Shown here one piece after another: positions 25,670 through 35,153 of a stretch of 64,000 nt of DNA; position 1 is the first letter of the stretch; the number at the start of each line of letters is the position of its first letter. The stretch is from DASPKX01 sp035627835 (GTDB taxonomy: Bacteria; Verrucomicrobiota; Verrucomicrobiia; Limisphaerales; SXQI01): NCBI GenBank assembly GCA_035627835.1, contig DASPKX010000094.1:1-64000 (forward strand), in the 5' to 3' direction. The position numbers were made by a program, and so were the translations under genes. The notes under the pieces are model-generated. The model made no database searches. It was not told where the DNA came from and saw only the letters and a list, made by a program, of their open reading frames with translations.

Positions 25670-25756
25670 CATCGTCTGGGCAGTTAACGGTAAATCAGAT
25701 CAGCTTCTTTGAATCTGCCGTCGATTCTACAGCGTCTTTCTTGACCAACAGCAATA

Positions 25757-25798
25757 ATCGAATACTGTGCCGCCCCTTTTCCTAAGGCAGTATTCGAT
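25757..25798 (+). promoter_or_regulatory. 11-bp dyad spanning the leader and start codon of the GH9 gene
   Basis: ATCGAATACTG at 25757-25767 is perfectly inverted as CAGTATTCGAT at 25788-25798, with 20 nt between. The right arm includes the first two bases of the ATG and lies next to the ribosome-binding AAGG. A weak promoter TTGACC (25741-25746) with TACTGT (25763-25768) overlaps the left arm. It could be a repressor operator or an RNA hairpin that hides the start. Confidence 0.55.
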
Positions 25799-28700
25799 GA
25801 GAAGTTTGTCAGTTATTGTTCACGCGCTCATAGGCTTCGTCGCTTTGAGCGTTCCTGCGCGCGCGCAGTACTCACCCACCAACCCCGCAGCCATGCCCGC
25901 AGTCGGCGCTCACGAGCTGCGCATCCTCACTCCAACACTTCTGGAGCTAACTTTAATCACCACCAAAGAAGCGAATCTCGCCCCCGCACACTGGAACTTC
26001 GTGGGCGAAAATTTCACACTCCAGCTTCCGGCGGCAGCCGAGTTCGGGGTGACGTTGAACGGCTCTCCGGTGAGTGTGACCCAAGTCGGCTTTAAGCGGC
26101 GCCCGCTTTATGCCCCTTTGAAGAAGCGCGACCTGCGCATTGCGAACCATCTGTATCTCTCGTTGGCCCAGCCGGTGCAGGAAGGCGAGAAAGTGGTGGT
26201 AAAGAACGCGAGCAAAGCGCTGTGGGACGATGCGATCTCCAATTACTCGGCTACAGCGGATCCGTTGCGCTTCAACCCAGCCATTCACGTCAACCAGGTT
26301 GGCTACTCCCCCACCCTGCCAAAAAGGGCGATGGTCGGCTTCTACATCGGCACATTTGGCGAGCTTTCGATCCCTGCCACCACGTTCACACTGGTGGACG
26401 CAAAGACTGGCGCGACTGTGTTCTCCGGCCAGCTCACCTCACGCAAAGATTTCGGCTTCACCTACAGCCCAACTCCGTACCAGCAGGTGCATGAGGCAGA
26501 TTTCTCGGGGTTTACCGGACGCGGGGAATTCCGAATCCAAGTGCCGGGTATGGGCGGTTCGTATCCGTTCCTGATCAATGACGGGGCTTCCGCGGCTTTT
26601 GCCCGCTCGTATGCGCTAGGGATGTATCATCAGCGTTGCGGAACGAGCAACAGCCTGCCGCACACGCGCCATGAACATGGGGAATGCCATGTGGCGCCCG
26701 CCGCTATTCCAACGATGGACTTTGCCGTTGTGAACAACCAGCTCGCGAAAATGAGCTATGACTACGCCAATAACCCGCTGCACACCGCGCCGCAGTTAAA
26801 AGACGTGAACTCTTCCCTGTATCCATTCGTGCGGCAGGGAACTGTCAACGTCGCGCGCGGCCATCATGACGCTGGCGATTACAGCAAGTACACAATCAAT
26901 AGCGCCGGGCTTATTCATCATTTGGTCTTCGCCGCTGACGCTTTCCCCGGCGTCGCGCATTTGGACAACCTCGGCCTGCCAGAGAGCGGTGACGGGAAAA
27001 GCGACATTCTTCAAGAAGCCAAGTGGGAAGCGGATTTCCTCGCACAGATGCAGGATCTCGACGGGGGATTCTACTTTCTGGTTTATCCGAAAAACCGCGC
27101 CTACGAAGACGACGTGCTTCCAGACGCAGGCGATCCGCAAGTGGTGTTTCCGAAGACAACAGCTGTGACAGCAGCGGCAGTTGGCGCTTTGGCGGAAATC
27201 GCGTCGTCCCCCAAATTCAAGACGCAGTTCCCGAGTGAGGCCGCTGCATACATGCGGAACGCGCATCTTGGCTGGCAGTTCCTCACGAACGCAATCGCCA
27301 CGCATGGAACGAACGGCTCATATCAAAAGATCACGCATTACGGGAATGAGTTCATGCATAAGGACGAGATCGCCTGGGCGGCGGCGGCAATGTTCGCGGC
27401 AACAGGTGAAGAGCAATACGCGGACTACTTGAAGGCGTGGTACGATCCAGCGGATTCCAGCACGCGGCGTTGGAGCTGGTGGCGTCTGTTTGAAGGTTAC
27501 GGTTCAGCGGCACGAACCTATGCTTTCGCAGCGCGCAGCGGCCGTGTCAGCGTCGATAAGCTCGATGCGGCTTACCTGGCTAAGTGCGAGGCGGAGATTA
27601 TTGCCGCCGGGAACGACATCGAGCGTTTCGCAAGGGAAACCGCGTATGGGACCAGCTTCCCTGACCCGAGCAAAGCGGTGCGGTCCGCCGGCTGGTATTT
27701 CTCGAGTGAACGAGCGTTCGAATTAGCAACGGCGCAACAGCTCCAGCCGAAGCAGGCTTATCTCGACGCACTTGCGAGCAACTTTGCGTATGAAGCCGGC
27801 TGCAATCCTGTGAACATGCCATACATCACCGGCGTGGGGTGGCAGCGTTGGCGCGATGTCGTTCTGCAATATGCGCAGAATGACCGGGCAACGCTTCCGC
27901 CGAGCGGCATTACCCTTGGGAACATCCAGGGCGGCTTTGCTTACCTGGACAATTACAAGTCTGAGCTTGGGCAGCTTTGCTACCCACCCGACGGTTCCAC
28001 GACGAGCCCTTATCCTTTCTACGACCGTTTCGGCGACAGCTTTAACACCACCACTGAGTTTGTGGTGGTGGATCAGGCGCGCGCGCTGGGCGCCGCAGCG
28101 TATTTGATGGCTCAATCGCCCGCGGGGAGCGCTCCTTCCGCAAATGGGATGGGTGTCGTGGCCGGTCTGCCTCTTACTGCTCCAGCCGAACAGCCGGTGA
28201 CAGCCAGCTTTGTGGTGGCCGGCGTTAGCCTTGAAGGCGCGCGCGTGGTGTGGGAAGCGTCTGGCCAGGAGCCGTTCATTGGGAATCCGTTTGTGTTCGC
28301 GCCGAAAGCGGCTGGAGAACAGTGGGTCGAGGTTGAAGCCCAATTGCCCGACGGCACCCGCTACTTCGCTCGCACAAATTTCACAGCAACTTACACGTTG
28401 AATGTCGCGCCTAATGCGCATCAATCGGAGCCTCTGACGGTGAACGCTGACACAGCCGTTCTCTATCATTTGGACGCCGGGCTTGAAGACGCGGCCGCGC
28501 GTAATGGATCTCTCGTCCTGGCCGGCAATGCGCAGTTCGACAATTCAAATATTGGGTGGATGAGCCAGCGCAGTGGAAGCGCGCTCCGGTTCTTTGACCT
28601 TGGTGACAATGCAAAGGTGACAATTCCGAGCGCGTTGATCTACACGAACGGTGAGACGAGCGAAATCACCGTCGAAGCCATGGTGTTCATCAACGGGTAT

Positions 28701-30416
28701 AAAGGCTGGGCGCGCGGGTCGGCCGAGATCGTCTCGTTAATTCGGGAGTGGGACGCGAGCTTGCGCTATGCGGAAGACACCTGGGCTGGAGCCCACATTT
28801 TCGCCGGCAACGAGCTGGACGTTTCGGGAGCAACGCTTAAGGACGCGCTGCCTTTGGAAAAATGGCATCACCTGGGCATGACGATCTCTTCCACCGGATA
28901 CTCCGTTCGTGTGAATGGACAGGCATTGGCGACGAAAGCTAGCGCCTCGCTGCCTCGATGGGGGCAGGGCAGCGCGCAACTTCAGTTGGGTAATTTCGAC
29001 GGCTGGATTGATGAAGTGGTTGTGCGGGTAAAGAGCCCGGCGACACCAACGGCCACACCTGCGCCGCCGCGAGTAAAGGTGATTGCTCCGGCAGCGCCAA
29101 CAGGGTTGGCCGCACTGCCGGGCATCGCGAGCGTTCAACTCGGCTGGAGCGCCGTGACTGAGGCGACATCCTACAACGTGCTGCGCGCTCTCAGTGCGGA
29201 GGGGCCATTTGAAACCGTGGCTTCTGAACTGTCCCAAACCGTGCACACGGATAGCGCTGCAATTCCTGGGGTGAAACATCACTACGTGGTGACAGCGGTG
29301 AACGCGGCAGGCACGAGCGTAGCTTCGGCAGCGGCATCTGCGACCCCGCTTCCCACCAAGCCTTCGGCTCCGGTCTCCTTTGTGGCCACGGCCACTTCAG
29401 CGAATTCTGCCAGTCTGACATGGACCGATGCATCCACGAATGAGGATGGTTTCGTGATCTACAGATCGCTGGATAATGTGATGATGGACCAGCTCGCAAC
29501 GCTGCCAGCAGGATCATCGAGCTGGAGTGACGCGGGGCTCTTGCCGGCGACACGGTATTATTACTACCTGGCGGCGTATAACGTCACGGCGCAATCGGCA
29601 GGCGTCGAGGCCAGCATCACCACGTTGCCGCTGCTGCCCACAGCGCCCACAGGTTTGACGGGTGTTGTGCTGGGAACCAGCGTGACGTTGAATTGGGCCT
29701 CCGTGACTGGAGCTGCGAGTTACGCGGTTTATCGTGCGAGCGCAGCAACCGGCCCATTCGAAAAAATTGCAACGGCAACAGCAAACAGTTGGATCAACAG
29801 TGGGCTGCAGGCAGGCACGACCTATTATTTCCAAGTTGCGGCTGTGAATGCGGCCGGTGAAGGACCGCACTCCACGACTGCTGCAGTCTCGATTGCGGCC
29901 GCAGCTCCGTCCGCTCGTTTCCTCGGCCAGGATGTGACTACGAAGGGAACTTGGCGCGGCGTGTACGGGAATGAGGGGTACGCTGTTCTGCGGCATGCGA
30001 CGCTAAACCCAAGCTACGGCAGTTGGAGTTCACCGGCCGCGGCCAGCGCATCATGGGCGGATCCTTCAAGCGATGTTCGAGCCTTGCAGAAGACAACAGG
30101 CACAAGCCGCATTGCAGCGTCGTGGCAGGGATCCAGCGCGAAGGCTGCGCTGGATCTGGACTTCACGATGAAGGATCTGAACCCACATCGCGTGAGTTTT
30201 TATATGGTTGATTTCGATCGCAAGGGACGTTCGCAGCGCGTGGATCTGATCGACCGCACCACGAGCAAGGTTGTTCACAGCCAGACGGTCTCTTCGTTCG
30301 GCGAGGGGATTTATCTGACCTACGAAATGCGCGGAAACTTCCGCGTGCGCATCACCCCATTGAGCGCAGAGCGCGCGGCGGTGAGCGGCATTTTCTACGA
30401 CGCTGCGGCTTTGTAA
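25797..30416 (+). CDS. secreted multidomain glycoside hydrolase family 9 (cellulase-type)
   Basis: From ATG 25797 the protein has 1539 residues and a signal peptide (ending VPARAQ). Order: an Ig-like cellulase N-terminal domain (HVNQVGYSPTLPKRAMVGFY), an (alpha/alpha)6 GH9 barrel with the catalytic-base motif HHDAGDYSKY and the acid motif near FNTTTEFVVVDQAR, a LamG-like concanavalin domain, and at least two fibronectin type III domains (PAAPTGLAALPGIASVQLGW; PTAPTGLTGVVLGTSVTLNW), then a C-terminal beta domain of about 160 residues. It should hydrolyse beta-1,4-glucans or related polymers outside the cell. An upstream in-frame GTG at 25767 is less likely. It is preceded by an unusual dyad at the start codon. 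Confidence 0.92.
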   Translation: MRSLSVIVHALIGFVALSVPARAQYSPTNPAAMPAVGAHELRILTPTLLELTLITTKEANLAPAHWNFVGENFTLQLPAAAEFGVTLNGSPVSVTQVGFKRRPLYAPLKKRDLRIANHLYLSLAQPVQEGEKVVVKNASKALWDDAISNYSATADPLRFNPAIHVNQVGYSPTLPKRAMVGFYIGTFGELSIPATTFTLVDAKTGATVFSGQLTSRKDFGFTYSPTPYQQVHEADFSGFTGRGEFRIQVPGMGGSYPFLINDGASAAFARSYALGMYHQRCGTSNSLPHTRHEHGECHVAPAAIPTMDFAVVNNQLAKMSYDYANNPLHTAPQLKDVNSSLYPFVRQGTVNVARGHHDAGDYSKYTINSAGLIHHLVFAADAFPGVAHLDNLGLPESGDGKSDILQEAKWEADFLAQMQDLDGGFYFLVYPKNRAYEDDVLPDAGDPQVVFPKTTAVTAAAVGALAEIASSPKFKTQFPSEAAAYMRNAHLGWQFLTNAIATHGTNGSYQKITHYGNEFMHKDEIAWAAAAMFAATGEEQYADYLKAWYDPADSSTRRWSWWRLFEGYGSAARTYAFAARSGRVSVDKLDAAYLAKCEAEIIAAGNDIERFARETAYGTSFPDPSKAVRSAGWYFSSERAFELATAQQLQPKQAYLDALASNFAYEAGCNPVNMPYITGVGWQRWRDVVLQYAQNDRATLPPSGITLGNIQGGFAYLDNYKSELGQLCYPPDGSTTSPYPFYDRFGDSFNTTTEFVVVDQARALGAAAYLMAQSPAGSAPSANGMGVVAGLPLTAPAEQPVTASFVVAGVSLEGARVVWEASGQEPFIGNPFVFAPKAAGEQWVEVEAQLPDGTRYFARTNFTATYTLNVAPNAHQSEPLTVNADTAVLYHLDAGLEDAAARNGSLVLAGNAQFDNSNIGWMSQRSGSALRFFDLGDNAKVTIPSALIYTNGETSEITVEAMVFINGYKGWARGSAEIVSLIREWDASLRYAEDTWAGAHIFAGNELDVSGATLKDALPLEKWHHLGMTISSTGYSVRVNGQALATKASASLPRWGQGSAQLQLGNFDGWIDEVVVRVKSPATPTATPAPPRVKVIAPAAPTGLAALPGIASVQLGWSAVTEATSYNVLRALSAEGPFETVASELSQTVHTDSAAIPGVKHHYVVTAVNAAGTSVASAAASATPLPTKPSAPVSFVATATSANSASLTWTDASTNEDGFVIYRSLDNVMMDQLATLPAGSSSWSDAGLLPATRYYYYLAAYNVTAQSAGVEASITTLPLLPTAPTGLTGVVLGTSVTLNWASVTGAASYAVYRASAATGPFEKIATATANSWINSGLQAGTTYYFQVAAVNAAGEGPHSTTAAVSIAAAAPSARFLGQDVTTKGTWRGVYGNEGYAVLRHATLNPSYGSWSSPAAASASWADPSSDVRALQKTTGTSRIAASWQGSSAKAALDLDFTMKDLNPHRVSFYMVDFDRKGRSQRVDLIDRTTSKVVHSQTVSSFGEGIYLTYEMRGNFRVRITPLSAERAAVSGIFYDAAAL

Positions 30417-30443
30417 GCACAACCCGGTGAATAGCGCCGTTTG

Positions 30444-30469
30444 AAAGGCCTCACCTCGGTGCGGCCTTT
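30444..30469 (+). terminator. hairpin after the GH9 gene (weak terminator)
   Basis: AAAGGCC (30444-30450) pairs with GGCCTTT (30463-30469) around a 12-nt loop, 28 nt after the GH9 stop codon. The T run is only three bases, so termination may be partial. Confidence 0.45.
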
Positions 30470-30518
30470 GCCGTTGAAAGTGCTGGCGGAAATGACGCAA
30501 TAGGAGCAGAAGAGTTGC

Positions 30519-31298
30519 ATGCACATGCTTCGTTCACTGCTCTGCGCGGCCGTGGCTTCCCTCGCGGCATTTACCTCTCAAGCTGACGTCGGTGTCGGCG
30601 CTAAACCCATCCCTGGAGCTGAGATGCTTTTGGATGGCTCGCGTGAAATGTTGGATGCGAAATGGGCCTACTGGGAAGGGCCGCGTTTCGCTTCCTCGTT
30701 GCCGATCAAGTGGAAGATTGTGGAGGATCCAGTGGACGGCGGCACTTGTGTGATGACCTTTGATCCCGCGGCCGCAGGGGGAAAATATGGCGCTGCGGAC
30801 ATCGTCACCAAGAAGGCGTTTCGAGATTTTCGTTTGCACGTGGAGTTCCTCATCCCAAACAAAGGCGGGAACAGCGGCGTGTATCTACAGAATCGTTACG
30901 AAATTCAGGTGCTGGATGGCGACAAAACGAAGCATGGCATGGGCGCCGTGATCAATGAATCTGAGTCGCCTTACGAGGCTTACAACGGGTTAGGCAAATG
31001 GAACGCGTATGACTTCGTGTTCCGCGCCGCCCGCTTCAAGGATGGCAAGCGAGTCGAACCAGCGCGTGTGACGATGTATTTCAACGGCAAGAAGGTTCAT
31101 GAGAACTTTCCCATTCAACAGGTCTGGGGCGGGCCCAACTCCGGCATGGATGGGGGAAATGATGGCGGAAAAGGGATCACTGACAAACCCGGTGGATTGA
31201 AGCTGCAGGCCGAAGGGCACGATGTCCGTTACCGCAACATCTGGATCAAAGAACTGAACCTGGAGACTGCGAACACCGACTTCAAGCCGAACGAGTGA
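30519..31298 (+). CDS. secreted DUF1080 (3-keto-disaccharide hydrolase-like) protein
   Basis: The 259-residue protein starts with a signal peptide (MHMLRSLLCAAVASLAAFTSQA) and carries the DUF1080 jellyroll with hallmark segments LHVEFLIPNKGGNSGVYLQN, YEIQVLDG, GKWNAYDFVFRAARF and VRYRNIWIKEL. Family members in this group act on or bind oxidised disaccharides and glycans in the periplasm. It follows the GH9 gene by about 100 nt on the same strand and likely takes part in polymer utilisation. An ATG two codons later is an alternative start. Confidence 0.9.
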   Translation: MHMLRSLLCAAVASLAAFTSQADVGVGAKPIPGAEMLLDGSREMLDAKWAYWEGPRFASSLPIKWKIVEDPVDGGTCVMTFDPAAAGGKYGAADIVTKKAFRDFRLHVEFLIPNKGGNSGVYLQNRYEIQVLDGDKTKHGMGAVINESESPYEAYNGLGKWNAYDFVFRAARFKDGKRVEPARVTMYFNGKKVHENFPIQQVWGGPNSGMDGGNDGGKGITDKPGGLKLQAEGHDVRYRNIWIKELNLETANTDFKPNE

Positions 31299-31502
31299 TT
31301 GGCCGTCCTCTGGAGCAGAGCCGCTACCGGGTGTATCTTCTCCCATGGAAAGGAAGGATTCTACCAACCCAGTGGCGTGGAACCGGCATAACCCAACGAA
31401 GCCAAGTCGGGAACAATTAAGAACTCGCGGCCCGCGCTTTAACTCACCAAGGCAGTCAGCGCGGCCCATGGAGCGAAGCGGCCAGCGGCGCAGCCACTAA
31501 CC

Positions 31503-31703
31503 TCAGGTGTCCTGCTTGAGGACCACGGTCTTGAACACCAGCAGCGCGATCAAGCCGACCCACCAGAGCTGAAGGCCCAGCCCCAACAAAATGAAAACGC
31601 CTGGGTGAATGCGCCCTTTGCGTCCTGTGGCTAGCTGCACCATGCCGACGATGCCGAAGACGGCCCCGGCGAGCAGGGTTAAACCAATTCCGAGAACAAG
31701 CAC
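31503..31703 (-). CDS. small two-helix membrane protein
   Basis: The 66-residue protein has two transmembrane helices (LVLGIGLTLLAGAVFGIVGM; GVFILLGLGLQLWWVGLIALLVF) joined by a basic loop (TGRKGRIHP). It starts three bases downstream of the aminotransferase stop codon and is probably co-transcribed with it. No family recognised. Confidence 0.65.
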   Translation of the reverse strand: MLVLGIGLTLLAGAVFGIVGMVQLATGRKGRIHPGVFILLGLGLQLWWVGLIALLVFKTVVLKQDT

Positions 31704-31706
31704 GGC

Positions 31707-32891
31707 CTACGCAGCTTTTCGGCGGACCTTTTCCACGAATCGCGCCATGCGAGCGGTGGCTGTTTGGATTTGATCCAGACTCGTGGCAAAGCAGCAGCGC
31801 AGAAAGCCTTCACCGGTCGGCCCGAATGCGCTTCCCGGCACGCAGGCGACACTTTCACTTTGGAGAAGCTGGAAGGCGAAATCCCGGGAGCTTAGGCCAG
31901 TGGAACTGATGGCCGGGAAAGCGTAGAACGAGCCGCGAGGGAGATGGCACTCAAGACCCATCTCGTTGAAGGCATGCACGATGTAATTTCGGCGAATGCG
32001 ATATTGCTCCCGCATCTCTGCGGTGTCAGTTGCGCCGTGGCGCAAGGCCTCCGTCGCGGCTTCCTGGCTGATGATGCTCGCGCAAAGCATCGCGTATTGA
32101 TGAATGCGCATCATGGCCTCAATCAATTCGACTGGGCCGCAGGCATACCCGATACGGAAACCGGTCATTGCATACGCTTTCGAGAAGCCATGCAGGAAGA
32201 TCGTGCGCTCCCGCATCCCTGGGAGCGACGCAATGCTGACGTGCTCCCCTTCGAACGTTAGCTCCGAGTAAATCTCGTCCGTGATGACAAGCAGATTGTG
32301 CTTCACCACCACGCGCGCAATGTCCTCCAACGCCGCCCGCGTCATTGTTCCCCCTGTTGGATTCGTGGGGAAATTTAACAGGAGCGCTTTGCTGCGTGGC
32401 GTGATCGCCTTCTCGATCGCTTGCGCGGTCACGGCGAACTGGTCCTCGGGCCTGCAGGACACTCCAACCGGGATCCCATGCGCCATCACAACGCTGGGCG
32501 CGTAGCTGACGTAGCAAGGCTCGTGGTAAAGGACTTCGTCACCCGGATCGATGATCGCGCGAAGCGCCAGGTCAAGGGCTTCACTCACGCCGACCGCCAC
32601 GAGGATTTCGTTGGCGGGGTTGTAAGCGATGTGGAAATTCTTCGCGACGTATTCTGCAATGGCCTGGCGGAGCTTCGGCAAACCCAGGTTGGACGTGTAG
32701 CTGGTGCGGCCGCGTTCCAATGCGTAGATAGCGGCTTCACGAATATGCCATGGAGTTGCGAAATCAGGCTCGCCGACACCAAGGGAAATGACCCCGGTGG
32801 TGTTTTGGACGAGATCGAAGAACTCGCGAATTCCAGAGCGTGGGATGCCCGCGATATGTCGCGCGACAAATTGCTGTGGAGAAGTGGGCAT
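31707..32891 (-). CDS. PLP-dependent aminotransferase, class I/II
   Basis: The 394-residue cytoplasmic enzyme transfers an amino group between an amino acid and a keto acid. The fold type I core is clear: substrate-binding VGEPDFATP, NFPTNPTGGTMT, the DEIYSEL aspartate region, and the PLP lysine in HGFSKAYAMTGFRIGY; the C-terminal Arg region reads GFLRCCFATS. It resembles the aspartate/aromatic or LL-DAP-type group, but specificity cannot be fixed from sequence alone. It precedes a small membrane protein gene and follows clpX on the same strand with 57 nt between. Confidence 0.9.
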   Translation of the reverse strand: MPTSPQQFVARHIAGIPRSGIREFFDLVQNTTGVISLGVGEPDFATPWHIREAAIYALERGRTSYTSNLGLPKLRQAIAEYVAKNFHIAYNPANEILVAVGVSEALDLALRAIIDPGDEVLYHEPCYVSYAPSVVMAHGIPVGVSCRPEDQFAVTAQAIEKAITPRSKALLLNFPTNPTGGTMTRAALEDIARVVVKHNLLVITDEIYSELTFEGEHVSIASLPGMRERTIFLHGFSKAYAMTGFRIGYACGPVELIEAMMRIHQYAMLCASIISQEAATEALRHGATDTAEMREQYRIRRNYIVHAFNEMGLECHLPRGSFYAFPAISSTGLSSRDFAFQLLQSESVACVPGSAFGPTGEGFLRCCFATSLDQIQTATARMARFVEKVRRKAA

Positions 32892-32948
32892 AGGCGTGGA
32901 TTCCCGGTGAACCGGGATGCAAATCGGACCGCAGGAATGCGGCCCGTG

Positions 32949-34217
32949 TCAGGCGGCTGCTTTGTCCTCCTTGCGGCGGATCAAAGGCTTGATCTCGTCA
33001 CGGACGACCGCACTCGTGATCGTAACCGTGACAACATCCTTGCTGCCTGGAATGTCGTACATTACGTCGAGCATAAGTTTCTCCAACAAACCGCGCAAGG
33101 CCCGAGCGCCAGTGCCCTTCTTGAGAGCCTGGGCAGCGAGTTCGACGAGCGCGTCTTCGGAGAATTCGAGATCCACGCCATCCATATTCAGCAGCTTGGA
33201 ATACTGCTTGGTGAGCGCGTTCTTCGGCTCTGTCAGGATCGTGGCGAGCTGCTCCTGGGTGAGTTCTTCCAACGCAGTGATCATTGGCAACCGGCCAATG
33301 AACTCGGGGATGAAACCGAAGGAGAGTAGATCTTCCGGCTCCACATGCTGGAGCACGTCCCGACGCTCAACCGTTGCTTTGCTGACCGCTTCCTGCGGAG
33401 CGCCAAAGCCCATGACTCGGTTCCCAAGACGCCGTTGAATGATGCGATCCAGGCCGACGAAAGCCCCGCCGCAAATGAAGAGAATATTGGATGTATCGAC
33501 CCGGATGTACTCCTGCTGCGGGTGTTTGCGCCCGCCCTGAGGTGGGACGTTACAGGTTGTGCCTTCCAGAATCTTGAGAAGAGCTTGCTGAACGCCTTCG
33601 CCAGAGACGTCGCGTGTAATGGAGACGTTTTCCGTTTTGCGGGAGATCTTGTCGATTTCGTCAATGTAAACGATGCCAGTCTGCGCGCGCTTCACATCGT
33701 AATCAGCGTTCTGCAAGAGACGCAGAATGATGTTCTCCACATCTTCGCCGACGTAACCAGCTTCGGTCAGAGTCGTGGCGTCCGCGATCGCGAACGGCAC
33801 ATCGAGAATCTTGGCGAGAGTGCGAGCGAGCAATGTTTTGCCGCTTCCGGTTGGCCCGATCAGGAGGATGTTTGCCTTTTCCAGCTCAACATCCCCTTCC
33901 TCACGCGGCCCTTCCGTGCGATTGCTGTCCTGAAGACGCTTGTAATGGTTGTAAACGGCAACCGAGAGAGTCTTCTTAGCCTGATCCTGCCCGATGCAAT
34001 AGTTATCGAGCTGGCGTTTGATCTCAGCAGGCTTGGGAATATTGCTCTTGCCGCCAACCTTCTTGGTCTCGATTCGCAAGTCCCGGTCCAGGACGCTTTT
34101 GCAGACAATCACGCAATTGTCGCAAATATACACGCCAGGGCCTTGTATAAGCTTTTTGACCTCGGCGTGAGATTTGCCGCAGAAGCTGCAGAGCGTCAGT
34201 TGGGTGGGACGAGCCAT
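32949..34217 (-). CDS. clpX: ATP-dependent Clp protease ATP-binding subunit ClpX
   Basis: ClpX unfolds tagged proteins and feeds them to ClpP. The 422 residues have an N-terminal zinc finger (CSFCGKSHAEV ... ICDNC), Walker A GPTGSGKT, Walker B YIDEIDKI, sensor and pore-loop sequences (GYVGEDVEN), and an IGF-like loop region with FGAPQEAVS. Length and domain order are standard. It lies directly downstream of clpP on the same strand with 20 nt between, the usual pair. Confidence 0.98.
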   Translation of the reverse strand: MARPTQLTLCSFCGKSHAEVKKLIQGPGVYICDNCVIVCKSVLDRDLRIETKKVGGKSNIPKPAEIKRQLDNYCIGQDQAKKTLSVAVYNHYKRLQDSNRTEGPREEGDVELEKANILLIGPTGSGKTLLARTLAKILDVPFAIADATTLTEAGYVGEDVENIILRLLQNADYDVKRAQTGIVYIDEIDKISRKTENVSITRDVSGEGVQQALLKILEGTTCNVPPQGGRKHPQQEYIRVDTSNILFICGGAFVGLDRIIQRRLGNRVMGFGAPQEAVSKATVERRDVLQHVEPEDLLSFGFIPEFIGRLPMITALEELTQEQLATILTEPKNALTKQYSKLLNMDGVDLEFSEDALVELAAQALKKGTGARALRGLLEKLMLDVMYDIPGSKDVVTVTITSAVVRDEIKPLIRRKEDKAAA

Positions 34218-34237
34218 GTTAAATGAGCGTAAGGGGC

Positions 34238-34927
34238 CTACCGCGCCGCAGTCCCGGGCGCGATGTTGTCGCCGCCTTTGGTCCCCTGCGCCAAGGCTGC
34301 CGTTGTTTCTTTATCCACATTCACGAGCGCTGGAACCTCTTTGCGGGACTGAACCACTTCATCCACGAGGCCGTAAGCTTTGGCTTCATCCGCGCTCATA
34401 AAGTTATCTCGGTCGCAATCCTTCTCGACTTGAGAGACATCTTTGCCGGTGTGCTTGGAGATGATCTCGTTGAGGCGCTTCTTCAGCTTGAGCATGTAAC
34501 GAACGCGGATTTCAACGTCGCTGGCCTGGCCTTCCGCCCCGCCGAGCACCTGGTGAATCATGATGTTGGCATTCGGAAGCGCGAAACGTTTGCCCTTTGC
34601 GCCGCCGCAAAGAAGCACGGCGCCCATGCTCGCGGCCTGGCCGATGCAGTAAGTGTTCACGTCGCACGTGAGGAATTGCATCGTGTCATAAATCGCCAGG
34701 CCAGCAGTCACGCTGCCGCCAGGAGAATTGATATAAAGATGAATGTCCTTCTTTGGATCGGCCATTTGCAGGAACAAAAGCTGGGCAATGATGACGTTCG
34801 CGATCTGGTCATCAACCGGGGTGCCAAGGAAAACAATGCGGTCGACCAGCAAGCGGGAATAAATGTCATAGCCGCGCTCGCCGCGACCCGTTTGCTCAAC
34901 AACCATTGGGACCAAAAAATTCTGCAT
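34238..34927 (-). CDS. clpP: ATP-dependent Clp protease proteolytic subunit ClpP
   Basis: ClpP forms the tetradecameric protease chamber. The start MQNFLVPMVVEQTGRGERGYDIYS at 34927 was chosen because mature ClpP starts about here; an upstream extension was rejected. Catalytic Ser is in GQAASMGAVLL, His in ANIMIHQVLGG and Asp in DRDNFMSADEA. The 229 residues include a C-terminal tail of about 25 residues rich in Ala, Gly and Thr beyond the usual end. It forms an operon with clpX. Confidence 0.97.
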   Translation of the reverse strand: MQNFLVPMVVEQTGRGERGYDIYSRLLVDRIVFLGTPVDDQIANVIIAQLLFLQMADPKKDIHLYINSPGGSVTAGLAIYDTMQFLTCDVNTYCIGQAASMGAVLLCGGAKGKRFALPNANIMIHQVLGGAEGQASDVEIRVRYMLKLKKRLNEIISKHTGKDVSQVEKDCDRDNFMSADEAKAYGLVDEVVQSRKEVPALVNVDKETTAALAQGTKGGDNIAPGTAAR

Positions 34928-35153
34928 GGTAATTACTTCGTTATGAGAGTGGACAAACGTAGCCACAAATCGCTCGAAAGTAAAAAATAAATCGAGGTAA
35001 GACGCAATCGGGAGCGGGCTGGATTCTTCTGCGACGAAAGGCAAACGCATGCTTCTTTGGGCGCGCATGGAATTCCCGTGCGCCTGTGGCAGGTTGCTGC
35101 AGGGAGGCGGGCGCTGTTCCGCTTCAGTGAACTAAACAAGGAGCAAGAGGGGT

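Noticed and set aside
31345..31500. Short plus-strand frame of 51 codons, very Arg- and Ser-rich
   Set aside because: No Shine-Dalgarno, no homologue recalled, and composition fits chance in a GC-rich spacer. Could be tested by proteomics.
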